This document shows, in pieces, positions 1-8,584 of a stretch of 64,000 nt of DNA. The stretch's first letter is position 1, and every line of letters begins with the position of its first letter. Under the pieces are notes generated by a model, which worked only from the letters and a program-made list of their open reading frames with translations, was not told the DNA's origin and searched no databases. A program made the position numbers and the translations under genes. The DNA comes from Allobosea sp. 47.2.35 (lineage in GTDB: Bacteria; Pseudomonadota; Alphaproteobacteria; Rhizobiales; Beijerinckiaceae): the NCBI RefSeq assembly GCF_024655635.1, contig NZ_JANLGI010000008.1, positions 62,001 to 126,000 on the forward strand, written 5' to 3'.

Positions 1-789
1 GATCGAGAGCTCCGCCGTCGCGACCAGGCCTGCGGTGGTGACAATGCGCTCGGTGTTGAGCACGTCGAGCAGCTGGCGGAAGCCGCCGTCGAGCGTGCCT
101 ACCAGCTCATGCGGCTCGACCCGCACATTATCGAGAAAAACCGAGCTGGAGGGCAGGGTGTTGGTGCCGACCTTGTCGATCGCCTGATGGGTCAACCCCG
201 CGCGCTCGACATCGATCAGGAAGAGGCTGATGCCGTCGGTCTTGCGGCTGACCTCCTCCAGCTTCTTAGTGCGGGCGACGATGAGGATCTTGGTGGCCTG
301 CGGCACGGCCGTGATCCAGATCTTCTGGCCGCTGATCCGCCAGCCGTCGCCATCGGCCTTCGCGAAGGTCTTGATGGCGAGCGAGTTGGTGCCCGCATCC
401 GGCTCGGTCAGAGCCATCGCGAACATCGCCTTGCCGGCGACGAGCGCCGGCAGCAATTCGCGCTTCATCGCCTCGGTGCCGAAATTGCTGATCGTGACGC
501 CGCCGAACACCGGGTTGCACATGAACATCTGGCTGAGCGTCGAGCCGCCGCCGGCCGCGCAGAGCGCCTCGATCGCCATGGCGACCTCGGTCATGCCGAG
601 GCCGGCCCCGCCATATTCCTCGGGGATCGCGATGCCGCAGAGGCCGGCGTCGCAGATCTCCTGCCAGATCGCCGAGGGAAAGGCCTTCTCGGCGTCGAGC
701 TCGCGCCAGTAGTCGAGGCCGAACTTCTCGCCGACCCGTCGCGCGGTCTCGATGAGCATGGTCTGCTCGTCGCTGCGGTCGAAATTCAT
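1..789 (-). CDS. acyl-CoA dehydrogenase (3' part cut by window edge)
   Basis: Flavin-dependent alpha,beta-dehydrogenation of an acyl-CoA thioester, predicted from about 260 visible residues. The N-terminal helical domain is followed by the FAD-binding stretch with MALTEPDAGTNS (about 125-136) and ISGQKIWIT (about 152-160), both family hallmarks. The C-terminal domain with the catalytic glutamate lies outside the window. The start ATG at 789 overlaps the stop of the E2 gene (ATGA), so the gene is translationally coupled as the last visible member of the E1-E2 operon. A decayed relative of the C-terminal half of this gene lies at about 25,500-25,897. The substrate is unknown; operon context suggests a short or branched acyl-CoA. 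Confidence 0.93.
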   Translation of the reverse strand, partial: MNFDRSDEQTMLIETARRVGEKFGLDYWRELDAEKAFPSAIWQEICDAGLCGIAIPEEYGGAGLGMTEVAMAIEALCAAGGGSTLSQMFMCNPVFGGVTISNFGTEAMKRELLPALVAGKAMFAMALTEPDAGTNSLAIKTFAKADGDGWRISGQKIWITAVPQATKILIVARTKKLEEVSRKTDGISLFLIDVERAGLTHQAIDKVGTNTLPSSSVFLDNVRVEPHELVGTLDGGFRQLLDVLNTERIVTTAGLVATAELSI

Positions 790-2033
790 GTCTGGCTCCC
801 TTGGGGCGCCGGCTGGCGCAGCAGCGGCAATGAGTGTTCGAGCGTCGTCACGACGAGGTCGAGGAAACGGGCGGCGCGCACGCCGTCGATGACGCGGTGG
901 TCGCAGGACAGGACGAGGCCGAGCTCCTGCCGAAGCGTCGGCTGGCCTTGCGCATCCGGCCGGAAGACGGGCTTCACCGCCGCCACGCCGAGGATCGCGG
1001 ATTGCCCGGGATTGATGATCGAAACGAGGTGTGAGGCGCCATACATGCCGACATTGGAGACGCTGATCGCGCCGCCCTCGCAATCGGCCGCGCTCAGCCG
1101 GCCTTCGCGCGCCCTGGCCACGAGTCCGGCGCAGGAGGAGGCGACGGCGTCGAGATGCTGGACCCCTGCATCGCGTAGCACCGGCACCATCAGCCCACGC
1201 GGACTGTCCACCGCCATGCCGACATCGCTGCCCGCGAGCGTGACGATGTCGCCCTCGTCCCAGACCGCGTTGATCTCGGGCTGGGCCAGGAGCGCGCGTC
1301 CCACCGCCGTCATGATGAAATGCGTGATGCTGAGGCGCTGCGGCATGCCGGCCGCGTTCAGCTCCTCCCGCATGGCCAGCAGGGCGGTGATGTCGGCCTC
1401 CGCCATCACGTAGAAGTGCGGGATCGTCTGCTTCGCCTGCGAGAGCCGTCGCGCCACAACCTGCTCGACCGCAGTCGCCGGGCGGCGCTGGCTGTCGGCC
1501 TTGCGGGCGGCGGCGCCTGCGGCATGGCTTGCGGCCGGGGCGGCGGCGAGCGCAGCCTCGACATCCTTCAGCTTGATGCGGCCATGCGGCCCCGAGCCGG
1601 CAACGCGATCGAGCGCGACGCCATTCTGGCGGGCAACGCGCCGGGCGAGCGGGGTGGCGACGATGCGCGCGCTGCTGCCGCCGGACGGGCGTGCCTCGAC
1701 CGTGGGGGCAGCCATGGGCGCCGGCTGCGGCCTGGCCTCGCCAGCCGCGACGGGCGCTGGTGCGGGGCCGCTGCCAGAGGCGGCAGCCGTGCCATCCGCC
1801 CAGGTGGCGAGCGTGGCGCCGACCGGCACGGTCTCACCCTCGGGGACCAGGATGGCGTCGATCTGGCCGGCGCGCTCCGCCTCGATCTCGGTCGCGATCT
1901 TCTCGGTCTCGATGACGAAGAGCACATCGCCGGTCGCGACCGTGTCGCCTGGTCCGACCCGCCAGGAGGCGAGCAGGCCCTCGGTCATGGTCAGACCGAG
2001 CTTGGGCATGACGATCGCGGCAGAGGCGCTCAT
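786..2033 (-). CDS. dihydrolipoamide acyltransferase (E2) of a 2-oxo acid dehydrogenase complex
   Basis: A 415-residue E2 that carries the acyl group on lipoyl-lysine and passes it to CoA. Visible are an N-terminal lipoyl domain with the lipoylation motif IETEKIATEI (lysine near residue 45), an Ala/Pro-rich linker (about 83-118), an E1/E3-binding domain (about 122-160, TPLARRVARQNGV) and a C-terminal catalytic domain ending in SCDHRVIDG, which holds the HxxxDG active-site motif. There is a single lipoyl domain, as in acetoin and branched-chain type complexes. It sits between the enoyl-CoA hydratase and acyl-CoA dehydrogenase genes, 1 base after the former. No E3 (lipoamide dehydrogenase) gene is in the window, so E3 would be shared from elsewhere. 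Confidence 0.95.
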   Translation of the reverse strand: MSASAAIVMPKLGLTMTEGLLASWRVGPGDTVATGDVLFVIETEKIATEIEAERAGQIDAILVPEGETVPVGATLATWADGTAAASGSGPAPAPVAAGEARPQPAPMAAPTVEARPSGGSSARIVATPLARRVARQNGVALDRVAGSGPHGRIKLKDVEAALAAAPAASHAAGAAARKADSQRRPATAVEQVVARRLSQAKQTIPHFYVMAEADITALLAMREELNAAGMPQRLSITHFIMTAVGRALLAQPEINAVWDEGDIVTLAGSDVGMAVDSPRGLMVPVLRDAGVQHLDAVASSCAGLVARAREGRLSAADCEGGAISVSNVGMYGASHLVSIINPGQSAILGVAAVKPVFRPDAQGQPTLRQELGLVLSCDHRVIDGVRAARFLDLVVTTLEHSLPLLRQPAPQGSQT

Positions 2034-2034
2034 C

Positions 2035-2835
2035 TCAGGCGCCCTTGAACTGCGCGGAGCGCTTCTGGAGGAAGGCCTGGCAGCCTTCGTGAGCGTCCTG
2101 CGTATCGAGCACGAGGCCGATCATCGCCTGCTCGTGACGCAGCGAGGAAGGCAGCGGCATGTCGAGGCCGTCGCTCATCGTGCGCTTGAGCAGTTTCAGC
2201 ACCAGAGGCGACTTGGCAGCGATGGTCTCTGCCAGCGCGAGCGCCTGCGGCAGCACCTCGGCGTCGGGCACGACGCGGTTGATCAGGCCGAGCTTCTCGG
2301 CCTCCGTGGCATCAATGCGGGAGCCGGTGAACATCAGCTCCTTGGCCTTGCAGAGCGGGATCTGGCGGATCAGCCGCTGCGAGCCGCCGGCGCCCGGGAA
2401 GAGGCCGAGATTGATCTCCGGCAGGCCGAGCTTGGCGGAGACCGCGGCGATACGGATGTCGATGCAGAGCAGAAGCTCCGTGCCGCCGCCCAGCGCCCAG
2501 CCGTTCACGGCCGCGATGGTCGGCTTGTCCAGCGTCTCGATCCGGCGAAAGACGCTGTGCAGACGCTCGCCCAGTTCCAAGTAGTGCGGCAGCCCCTGGC
2601 GGCTGTCGAGATCGGCGATGTCTCCGCCGGCGACGAAGGCGCGTTCGCCCGCGCCGGTGAAGACGATGACCCGGACCTGATCGTCCGCCGCGGCGCGCAC
2701 CACGGCTTGGTCGAGCGCGGCCAGCGTCGCCATGTCGAGGGCGTTCAGCGTCGAGGGACGATTGATCGTGATCAGCGACACCGCATCGCGGCGTTCGTAG
2801 AGGATGCTGTCCGACATTTCGGGCGTTCCAGACAT
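2035..2835 (-). CDS. enoyl-CoA hydratase/isomerase family protein
   Basis: Crotonase-fold enzyme of 266 residues, the usual length. Oxyanion-hole segments are recognisable at GERAFVAGGDIADL and NGWALGGGTELLL, and the LPEINLGLFPGAGGSQRL stretch carries the region of the catalytic glutamate. It would hydrate a 2-enoyl-CoA, the product expected from the acyl-CoA dehydrogenase encoded two genes downstream. It follows E1 beta by 11 bases and precedes E2 by 1 base, so it splits the usual E1-E2 gene order. Crotonases are functionally diverse (isomerase, lyase, hydrolase), so the exact reaction is uncertain. Confidence 0.93.
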   Translation of the reverse strand: MSGTPEMSDSILYERRDAVSLITINRPSTLNALDMATLAALDQAVVRAAADDQVRVIVFTGAGERAFVAGGDIADLDSRQGLPHYLELGERLHSVFRRIETLDKPTIAAVNGWALGGGTELLLCIDIRIAAVSAKLGLPEINLGLFPGAGGSQRLIRQIPLCKAKELMFTGSRIDATEAEKLGLINRVVPDAEVLPQALALAETIAAKSPLVLKLLKRTMSDGLDMPLPSSLRHEQAMIGLVLDTQDAHEGCQAFLQKRSAQFKGA

Positions 2836-2846
2836 GACGAGTTCCT

Positions 2847-3821
2847 TCAGGCGAGCGTGCGGCGCACGGCTGCGGCGACGCGCTCCGGAGAGGGGAGGTA
2901 GGCTGTCTCCAGCCCCTTGGAGAACGGCACCGGCATGAACGGCGCAGCGACGCGCAGGATCGGCCCGTCGAGCTCGTCGAAGCCGATATCGGCCATGCGG
3001 GCGACGATCTCGGCGCCGACGCCGAAGGCCTCGACCGCCTCATGCACGACGACGAGCCGGTGGGTGCGCGATAGCGACGCCAGCACGGTCGCCTCGTCCC
3101 AGGGCTGGATGCTGCGCAAGTCGACAATTTCGGCCTCGATGCCTTCCTCGGCGAGCTGCTTGGCTGCGCTCAGTGCGGTGTGGACCGCGGCGCCATAGGC
3201 GACGATCGTGGCGTCGCGGCCTTCGCGCAGGATAGCGGCTCGGCCGAGCGGCAGAACGGCTGCATCGTCCGGCACCTCGCCCTTCATCGCATAGAGCGCC
3301 TTGTGCTCGATGAAGACGACCGGGTCCGGATCGGCGATGGCCGCGCGCAGCAGACCATAGGCGCTGGCCGGGTCCGACGGGCAGACCACCTTGAGTCCCG
3401 GCACATGGGCGAACCAGGCTTCTAGGCATTGCGAATGCTGCGGGCCGGCGCCGAGGCCGCCGCCATGGGGCGTGCGCAGCACCATCGGCACCGAGCGCTG
3501 GCCGCCGAACATGAAGCGGGCCTTGGCGGCCTGGTTCACCAGCGCGTCCATTACCAGCGTGGTGAAGTCCATGAACATGATCTCGGCGACCGGCCGTAAG
3601 CCGCTCAGCGCGGCGCCGACCGCGGCGCCGGCCAGCGCCGCCTCGGAGATCGGCGTATCGAGCACCCGGTCCGCACCGAAGCGGTCGCGCAGGCCGCGGC
3701 TCGCGCCGAAGGAGCCGCCGGCCTCGCCAACATCCTCGCCGAGCAGGATCACGCTCGGATCGGCCGCCATCGCATCGGCCAGCGCCTGGTTGATCGCGCG
3801 CAGATAACGCATCTCGGCCAT
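2847..3821 (-). CDS. 2-oxo acid dehydrogenase E1 component, beta subunit
   Basis: Transketolase-like E1 beta of 324 residues that pairs with the upstream alpha subunit to decarboxylate a 2-oxo acid (or acetoin) with thiamine diphosphate. Starts MAEMRYLRAINQALADAM and contains GEDVGEAGGSFGAS (the family's ThDP-contact glutamate region), and ends in the transketolase C-terminal domain. The ATG at 3821 overlaps the E1 alpha stop by one base (TGATG), which fixes the start; longer readings of this frame run into E1 alpha coding sequence. Which 2-oxo acid is used cannot be told from sequence alone. Confidence 0.94.
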   Translation of the reverse strand: MAEMRYLRAINQALADAMAADPSVILLGEDVGEAGGSFGASRGLRDRFGADRVLDTPISEAALAGAAVGAALSGLRPVAEIMFMDFTTLVMDALVNQAAKARFMFGGQRSVPMVLRTPHGGGLGAGPQHSQCLEAWFAHVPGLKVVCPSDPASAYGLLRAAIADPDPVVFIEHKALYAMKGEVPDDAAVLPLGRAAILREGRDATIVAYGAAVHTALSAAKQLAEEGIEAEIVDLRSIQPWDEATVLASLSRTHRLVVVHEAVEAFGVGAEIVARMADIGFDELDGPILRVAAPFMPVPFSKGLETAYLPSPERVAAAVRRTLA

Positions 3822-4846
3822 CAGGCACTCTCCTGCATGGCGACGGCGCCGGTGTAGACATCGGCCTGCGCCGCCTCGAAGCTCGGCATCGGCGCCGCGC
3901 GGGCCGCTTCGACCGCCGCCTCGATCCGGGCTGCAATCTCGTCGGCGATGTCGGTAAGCGCGCTCTCGCCGACACCCAGCGCCTTGAGTTGCCCCGCTGC
4001 GACCTCGAGCGGGTCGCGCGCGCTCAGCCCAGCGAGCTCGTCCGGGTCGCGGTATTTCTGGGCATCGCCCTCGAAATGCCCGCGCACGCGCGTCGTCATG
4101 CATTCCAGCACGCGCGGGCCGTCCCGGCGAACCTCGGCGACGATTCGCGCCGCATGTTCTGCGACCACGGCGACGTCGTTGCCGTCGATCACGACATGCG
4201 GGATGCGATAGGCGGCGGCGAGGTCCTTCAGGTTGAAGGCGAGCTGCTTCGAGGTCGGCAGGAACTCGCCCCAGCCATTGTTCTCGCAGACGAAGAGCAG
4301 CGGCAGCTTCCACAGCGCCGCCATGTTCAGGCATTCATGCATCAGCCCCTCGGCCAGCGCGCCGTCGCCGAAGAAGGCGACGGCAATCGCCCCGTTCTTC
4401 TGCGTCTTGTGCGCGAGCGCGCTGCCGAGTGCGATCGATGCGCCCGCGCCGACGATGCCGTTGGCGCCGAGCATGCCGACCGACATGTCGGCGACATGCA
4501 TCGAGCCGCCGCGACCACGGCAGAGCCCGGTCTCGCGCGCCAGCAATTCGGCGAAGAAGCCGTCGAGCGAAAGTCCCTTGGCGATGGCGTGGCCATGGCC
4601 GCGATGCGTGGAGGCGATGGTGTCCTCGGGCGTCAGCGTGGACATGACGCCGGCCGAAACCGCCTCTTGCCCGATGCTGAGATGGATGAAGCCGGGCACT
4701 TCGCCATCGGCGAACATCTTGCTCAGCCGCTCCTCGCTGCGGCGGATGAGCACGAGCGAGCGGTAGAGCGCGAGCAGCTCGGCTGCCGCATTATGGCCCG
4801 TGCCGGCCTCTCCGCGCGCTGTCCTCGGTGTTGCTTGCTCACTCAT
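3821..4846 (-). CDS. 2-oxo acid dehydrogenase E1 component, alpha subunit
   Basis: ThDP-dependent E1 alpha, 341 residues. The ThDP motif is clear: GDGALAEGLMHECLNMAALWKLPLLFVCENN (GDG...NN spacing), preceded by HRGHGHAIAKG and RGRGGSMHV, typical of the acetoin/pyruvate/branched-chain E1 alpha family. It is the first gene of the operon E1 alpha-E1 beta-enoyl-CoA hydratase-E2-acyl-CoA dehydrogenase. A palindromic operator (4885-4905) lies about 40 bases upstream of its start and is repeated upstream of the acyl-CoA ligase at 12,069, so it is probably repressed by the cluster's TetR protein. The acetoin dehydrogenase subfamily (AcoA) is a possible alternative name. Confidence 0.93.
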   Translation of the reverse strand: MSEQATPRTARGEAGTGHNAAAELLALYRSLVLIRRSEERLSKMFADGEVPGFIHLSIGQEAVSAGVMSTLTPEDTIASTHRGHGHAIAKGLSLDGFFAELLARETGLCRGRGGSMHVADMSVGMLGANGIVGAGASIALGSALAHKTQKNGAIAVAFFGDGALAEGLMHECLNMAALWKLPLLFVCENNGWGEFLPTSKQLAFNLKDLAAAYRIPHVVIDGNDVAVVAEHAARIVAEVRRDGPRVLECMTTRVRGHFEGDAQKYRDPDELAGLSARDPLEVAAGQLKALGVGESALTDIADEIAARIEAAVEAARAAPMPSFEAAQADVYTGAVAMQESA

Positions 4847-4883
4847 GACGCTCTCGATCCCGATGCGGCAGCATTAGCATGAT

Positions 4884-4910
4884 ATGATTTATGAGTCATG
4901 ATTCATTTTA
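4884..4910. promoter_or_regulatory. candidate TetR operator, copy 1
   Basis: An imperfect palindrome centred on G4895: arms TGATTTATGA and TCATGATTCA around one base match at 8 of 10 positions. Read on the minus strand it lines up with 11,974-11,999, both reading roughly AAATGAATYAYGASTCAT. It lies just upstream of the E1 alpha gene, in the gap before the MmgE/PrpD stop. The TetR regulator at 13,597 is the obvious candidate to bind it (inference). Confidence 0.6.
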
Positions 4911-4960
4911 TTCGAGGCGGAATACGGCCGTGCACTGCTTCGCCTGATCCGGAAAAGCCG

Positions 4961-6319
4961 TCAGGCGGCGGCGCGTCTCGGTTCGATGGCCGTGAACAGC
5001 CCGATGAAATCCTCGATCCGGCCGCCGGGCAGCGCATCGACGGCGCGCTCGATCCGCTCGAACAACTCGCCGGGAAGACCCTGTTCGGCGCCGGTCTGGG
5101 TCAGGAGTTCGCGCAAGGTCGCGCGGTCGAAGGCATAGTCGGTCGGCGTCATGCGCTGCTCATGGACGAGTGTGTCGCCCGCAGCGGTGTCCGCCTCGAT
5201 GACGGCGCTGAGGATCGGCACCTTCGGATCGGTGATCAGCGTCGTCCGCGCGACCAGTCCGTTCACGGTGGCGTCGTCATAGGTCGTCATGTGTCGCGTG
5301 CTCGGAACGCCGCGCAGGAGCGTCGTCGCGATGCAGAAGGGGATGCTCATCAGCGTGCCGGAGATCGAGCTGAACGGCCCGGTCGCATCCATACCGGCAT
5401 AGCCGGTCTCATAGGGGTTCATCCGCACCCGGACGGCCTTGATCTCTCTACCGTTAAGTGTCTCGCGAAGCGCCAGCGCGCCGGTCACCGGCGTCTGGTT
5501 GAAGGCGCAGACCGGGTAGGGCTTGAAGGTCACGCGCAGGATCGACCAGTCCCGGCCGAGGCGGGAGGCGAGGTCGGCCGGGATCTCTGCGCCGGCGAAG
5601 CAACGGACGAAGCCGGCGCGCCCCTCGAAGGCATGCGGCGCCGAGACCGAGCCGGCCGCGGCGAGTTCGGCCGCGATCAGCCCGTTACGGGCGACGACGC
5701 CGACCTGATAGCGCCACTCATCCGTGCCGTCGGCGAAGGATTGCAGGACACCGCCCGTGAAGGACACCGCATTGGCCAGTGCAGCGGCGAGCTTGTCCTC
5801 GTCCAGCTCTATCAGCTTTCCGGCCGCTGCTGCGGCCGCGATGCAGCCATAGGTCGCCGAGGAGCGGAAGCCGGCGGGCGTGGTGCGGCCGGCGAAGGCG
5901 TTCTCGAACAGCCCGCCGGCCTCGTAGCCGGCGACGAGGGCCGGGATCAGCCGCGACAGCGGGTAGCCGCGCGCCTCGGTCATGGCGAGCAGCATCGGGA
6001 TCAGGATGGTGCCGAAATGGGCGGCGCCGCAGGTGTCCTCCTGGGCGCGGCCGTGGAACAGCGCGCTGTTGGCGAGACAGGCCGCGCCGATCGTGCTGCG
6101 CCGGCCGTCGCCGAACAGGGTCGCGCCCGTCGCAACCTCGCCGTCGAGTGCGATCGCGGCCTTGCGCGCGACCGGCGCATAGGGCGTGTCGAAGCCGTTG
6201 ACGGCCATGCCCAGAGCGTTGACGAGGCAGGCGCGCGCCTTGTCGGCGACCTCGGCGGGAAGCGTCGTCGCCTCCAGCCCGGCGATGAAGCGGGCAATGT
6301 CTTGCGTCAGTGTCGGCAT
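4961..6319 (-). CDS. MmgE/PrpD family protein
   Basis: A 452-residue member of the MmgE/PrpD family, which includes 2-methylcitrate dehydratase and cis-aconitate decarboxylase. The start MPTLTQDIARFIAGL, the all-helical N-terminal domain and the stretch HGRAQEDTCGAAHFGTILIP fit the family. Many members have other or unknown substrates. It is the last gene of the importer operon, 18 bases after the LivF-like ATPase. With the neighbouring dehydrogenases it suggests (de)hydration or isomerisation of a carboxylic acid intermediate. The exact reaction is not assignable; a true PrpD role is unlikely because no prpB or prpC is nearby. Confidence 0.88.
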   Translation of the reverse strand: MPTLTQDIARFIAGLEATTLPAEVADKARACLVNALGMAVNGFDTPYAPVARKAAIALDGEVATGATLFGDGRRSTIGAACLANSALFHGRAQEDTCGAAHFGTILIPMLLAMTEARGYPLSRLIPALVAGYEAGGLFENAFAGRTTPAGFRSSATYGCIAAAAAAGKLIELDEDKLAAALANAVSFTGGVLQSFADGTDEWRYQVGVVARNGLIAAELAAAGSVSAPHAFEGRAGFVRCFAGAEIPADLASRLGRDWSILRVTFKPYPVCAFNQTPVTGALALRETLNGREIKAVRVRMNPYETGYAGMDATGPFSSISGTLMSIPFCIATTLLRGVPSTRHMTTYDDATVNGLVARTTLITDPKVPILSAVIEADTAAGDTLVHEQRMTPTDYAFDRATLRELLTQTGAEQGLPGELFERIERAVDALPGGRIEDFIGLFTAIEPRRAAA

Positions 6320-6337
6320 GCGTGTCTCCCTCGAAGA

Positions 6338-7054
6338 TCAGAGCGCGAGGTAGCGCTGGCGGACGTCGTCATTGGCCTTCAGTTCCGCGATCGAGCCGCG
6401 GAAGACGATCTGGCCCTTGTCGATCACGGTCGCATCGCTGGCGAGGCCGAGGCAGAAATGCATGTTCTGCTCGGCGATCAGGATGGTGACGCCGGTCTTG
6501 CGCAGGGTGCGGATCAGTTCGCCGATGCGCTGCACGATGATCGGTGCGAGGCCCTCGCTCGGTTCGTCCAGAAGCAGCACCGACGGGTTGCCCATCAGCA
6601 TGCGCGCGATCGCCAGCATCTGCTGCTCGCCGCCGGAGAGCCTGCCCGCCATGCGCTGGCGCAGCGGCGTCAGCAGCGGGAAGACCTCGTAGATCCGCTC
6701 CAGGCTCCATTCGTCGCGCCCGTCCGGGCCGGGCTTGCACGCGATCAGCAGGTTGTCCTCGACGCTGTGCTCGGGGAAGACCTGCCGGTCCTCGGGTACG
6801 AAGCCGAGGCCGGCGCGGGCCATCTCATAGGGTTTCTGCCGGGTGCGATCGTTGCCGAACAGCTTGACCGTGCCGCGCTTCGGCGGGGCGAGACCGGCGA
6901 TGGCCTTCATGGTGGTGCTCTTGCCGGCGCCGTTACGCCCGAGCAGAGCCATGGTCTGGCCTTCCTGGATCGCGAAATCGACCCCGAACAGGATCTGGCT
7001 CGCGCCGTAGAACACGTCGACGCCGGCGACTTCGATGACGGTGCGCGCGCTCAT
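6338..7054 (-). CDS. branched-chain-amino-acid-type ABC transporter ATP-binding protein (LivF-like)
   Basis: ABC ATPase of 238 residues. Walker A is GRNGAGKSTT, the signature is LSGGEQQMLAIARML, Walker B is SVLLLDEPSEGLAP, and the tail TVIDKGQIVFRGSIAEL is typical of LivF. Its start overlaps the LivG-like gene by four bases (ATGA). It energises import together with the LivG, LivM, LivH and binding-protein genes upstream. Such importers carry many carboxylates and aromatic acids besides amino acids, so the solute is probably the cluster's growth substrate (inference). Confidence 0.95.
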   Translation of the reverse strand: MSARTVIEVAGVDVFYGASQILFGVDFAIQEGQTMALLGRNGAGKSTTMKAIAGLAPPKRGTVKLFGNDRTRQKPYEMARAGLGFVPEDRQVFPEHSVEDNLLIACKPGPDGRDEWSLERIYEVFPLLTPLRQRMAGRLSGGEQQMLAIARMLMGNPSVLLLDEPSEGLAPIIVQRIGELIRTLRKTGVTILIAEQNMHFCLGLASDATVIDKGQIVFRGSIAELKANDDVRQRYLAL

Positions 7055-7803
7055 GCCGCGGCCTCATGTTCGGTGCCGAGATAGGCCTCGATCACGGCGG
7101 GGTTGGTGCGGATTTCCTGGGGCGTGCCCTCGGCGAGGACGCGGCCATAGCTCAGCACGCGGATCGAGGGAGCGATGCGGAAGACGATGTCCATGTCGTG
7201 CTCGATGAAGACGACGGTGATCTTCTGGCGCTCCCACAGCTCGCGCACCTTCTCGATCACCCGCCAGCGCTCCTCCGGGCCCATGCCGGCCGTCGGCTCG
7301 TCGAGCAGCAGGACCTTCGGCTCCAGGACGAGCGCGAGTGCAATGTCGAGCAGCTTCTGGTCGCCATGCGAGAGGTTGGCGGAGAGGATGTCGCGCTTGG
7401 CGGTCAGCCCGACCATCTCGATGCAGTGGGCGGCATGGTCGCGCGTCGAGGGCAGCGGAAAGCGCGCTCCGAGCCTGCCGGACTGGCGGTGATGGGCGCT
7501 GACCGCCGCCAGCATCGTCTCCTCGACGGTCAGCGACGGGAAGATGCTGGCAACCTGGAAGGCCCGGCCGATGCCGCGGCGCACGATCTCGCCGATGCTC
7601 AGGCCGACGATCGACTGGCCGTCGAGGCGGATATCGCCGCTATCCGGGCGGAAGGCGCCGGAAAGCAGGTTGAAGAAGGTGCTCTTGCCGGCGCCGTTGG
7701 GACCGATGATCGCGGTCAGCGAGCCGGTGGCGAAGGTCATGGTGACGTCGTCGGTCGCGCGCACGCCGCCGAAGGACTTCACGAGGTTCGTGATCTCAAG
7801 CAT
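7051..7803 (-). CDS. branched-chain-amino-acid-type ABC transporter ATP-binding protein (LivG-like)
   Basis: ABC ATPase of 250 residues from ATG 7803 (MLEITNLVKSFGGVRATDDV). Walker A is GPNGAGKSTF, and the signature region LSHGDQKLLDIALALVLEPKVLLLDEPTAGM carries the degenerate signature usual for LivG. An upstream in-frame extension would overlap SDR coding sequence and is rejected. The start overlaps the SDR stop by eight bases, indicating tight coupling. Confidence 0.95.
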   Translation of the reverse strand: MLEITNLVKSFGGVRATDDVTMTFATGSLTAIIGPNGAGKSTFFNLLSGAFRPDSGDIRLDGQSIVGLSIGEIVRRGIGRAFQVASIFPSLTVEETMLAAVSAHHRQSGRLGARFPLPSTRDHAAHCIEMVGLTAKRDILSANLSHGDQKLLDIALALVLEPKVLLLDEPTAGMGPEERWRVIEKVRELWERQKITVVFIEHDMDIVFRIAPSIRVLSYGRVLAEGTPQEIRTNPAVIEAYLGTEHEAAA

Positions 7804-8584
7804 GCGGGCCGTTCCCGGGATCGCGGAAGCCGCCATAGGTGTGCCAGGAGGTGCCGGCCATCCAGCCGCAGTCGACGGGCACATCGATGCCCGAGAGCGC
7901 CGAGGCTTCCGGCGAGGCGACGAAGCCGACGACGCGGGCGATCTCGTCCGGTTCGACGAGCCGGCCCATCGGCACGCTGCCGACGAGATTGGTGACGTCG
8001 CGCTCGCCCTTGTCGATCGCCTCCTGCAAGGCGGCCGTCCGGGTGAAGCCGGGCGAGACCGAGTTGACGCGGACGCCGGCCGGGCCCCATTCGGCGGCGA
8101 GGCAGCGCGTGATCGAGATCACCGCCGCCTTGGCCGGAGCATAGGCGTGCAGCGCCATCGAGCGGGAACCGGCGATCGAGGCGATGTTGACGATGCTGCC
8201 GCTGCGCCGCGCCAGCATCGCGGCGCCGAAGACGACGCAGCCGAGATAGGTGCCGCGCTGGTCGATATGGACGACATGGTCCCAGACCGACATCGGCAGT
8301 TCGGTCGGCCGCAACGGCGGCTGCAGCACGCCGGCGCTGTTGACGACGATCCCGACCGGGCCGATCTCGCTCTCGATGCGGGCCGCGACGGCCTTGAGCC
8401 CGGCCTCGTCGCCGACATCGCCGAACAGGGCGTTCCCGCCGATCTCGCTGGCGACGGCCTCGGCCCTCGCCATGTCGCGGTCGAGCACGACGACCTTGTG
8501 CCCGCGCCGCGCCAGCTCGCGGCAGCAGGATGCGCCGATGCCGCTGGCCCCGCCGGTGACGACGGCGATGATCGCCTCGCTCAT
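7796..8584 (-). CDS. SDR family NAD(P)-dependent oxidoreductase
   Basis: Classical short-chain dehydrogenase of 262 residues: cofactor motif TGGASGIG (about 10-17), NSAG (about 82-85), and catalytic Ser-Tyr-Lys in ASIAGSRSMALHAYAPAKAA. It oxidises or reduces a hydroxy/keto group, perhaps a hydroxyacyl-CoA in the cluster's pathway. It sits inside the importer operon, overlapping LivM (ATGA at 8581-8584) and LivG. Its C-terminal tail (AGTSWHTYGGFRDPG) resembles that of the SDR at 25,948 (AGMAWPAYDGFARS), suggesting related subfamilies in both catabolic clusters. Confidence 0.93.
   Translation of the reverse strand: MSEAIIAVVTGGASGIGASCCRELARRGHKVVVLDRDMARAEAVASEIGGNALFGDVGDEAGLKAVAARIESEIGPVGIVVNSAGVLQPPLRPTELPMSVWDHVVHIDQRGTYLGCVVFGAAMLARRSGSIVNIASIAGSRSMALHAYAPAKAAVISITRCLAAEWGPAGVRVNSVSPGFTRTAALQEAIDKGERDVTNLVGSVPMGRLVEPDEIARVVGFVASPEASALSGIDVPVDCGWMAGTSWHTYGGFRDPGNGPHA

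Noticed and set aside
4871-4882. GCATTAGCATGA at 4871 shared with the palindrome region at 45,637
   Set aside because: A single 12-base coincidence; the 4871 copy is not palindromic and lies in an unrelated context.
4898-7084. Long open frame on the plus strand opposite the MmgE/PrpD and LivF-like genes
   Set aside because: Arg/Gly/Asp-rich translation with no family motif, fully antisense to clear genes; a product of high GC content. The same holds for similar frames at 9485-11,827, 29,649-31,202 and 35,560-37,443.
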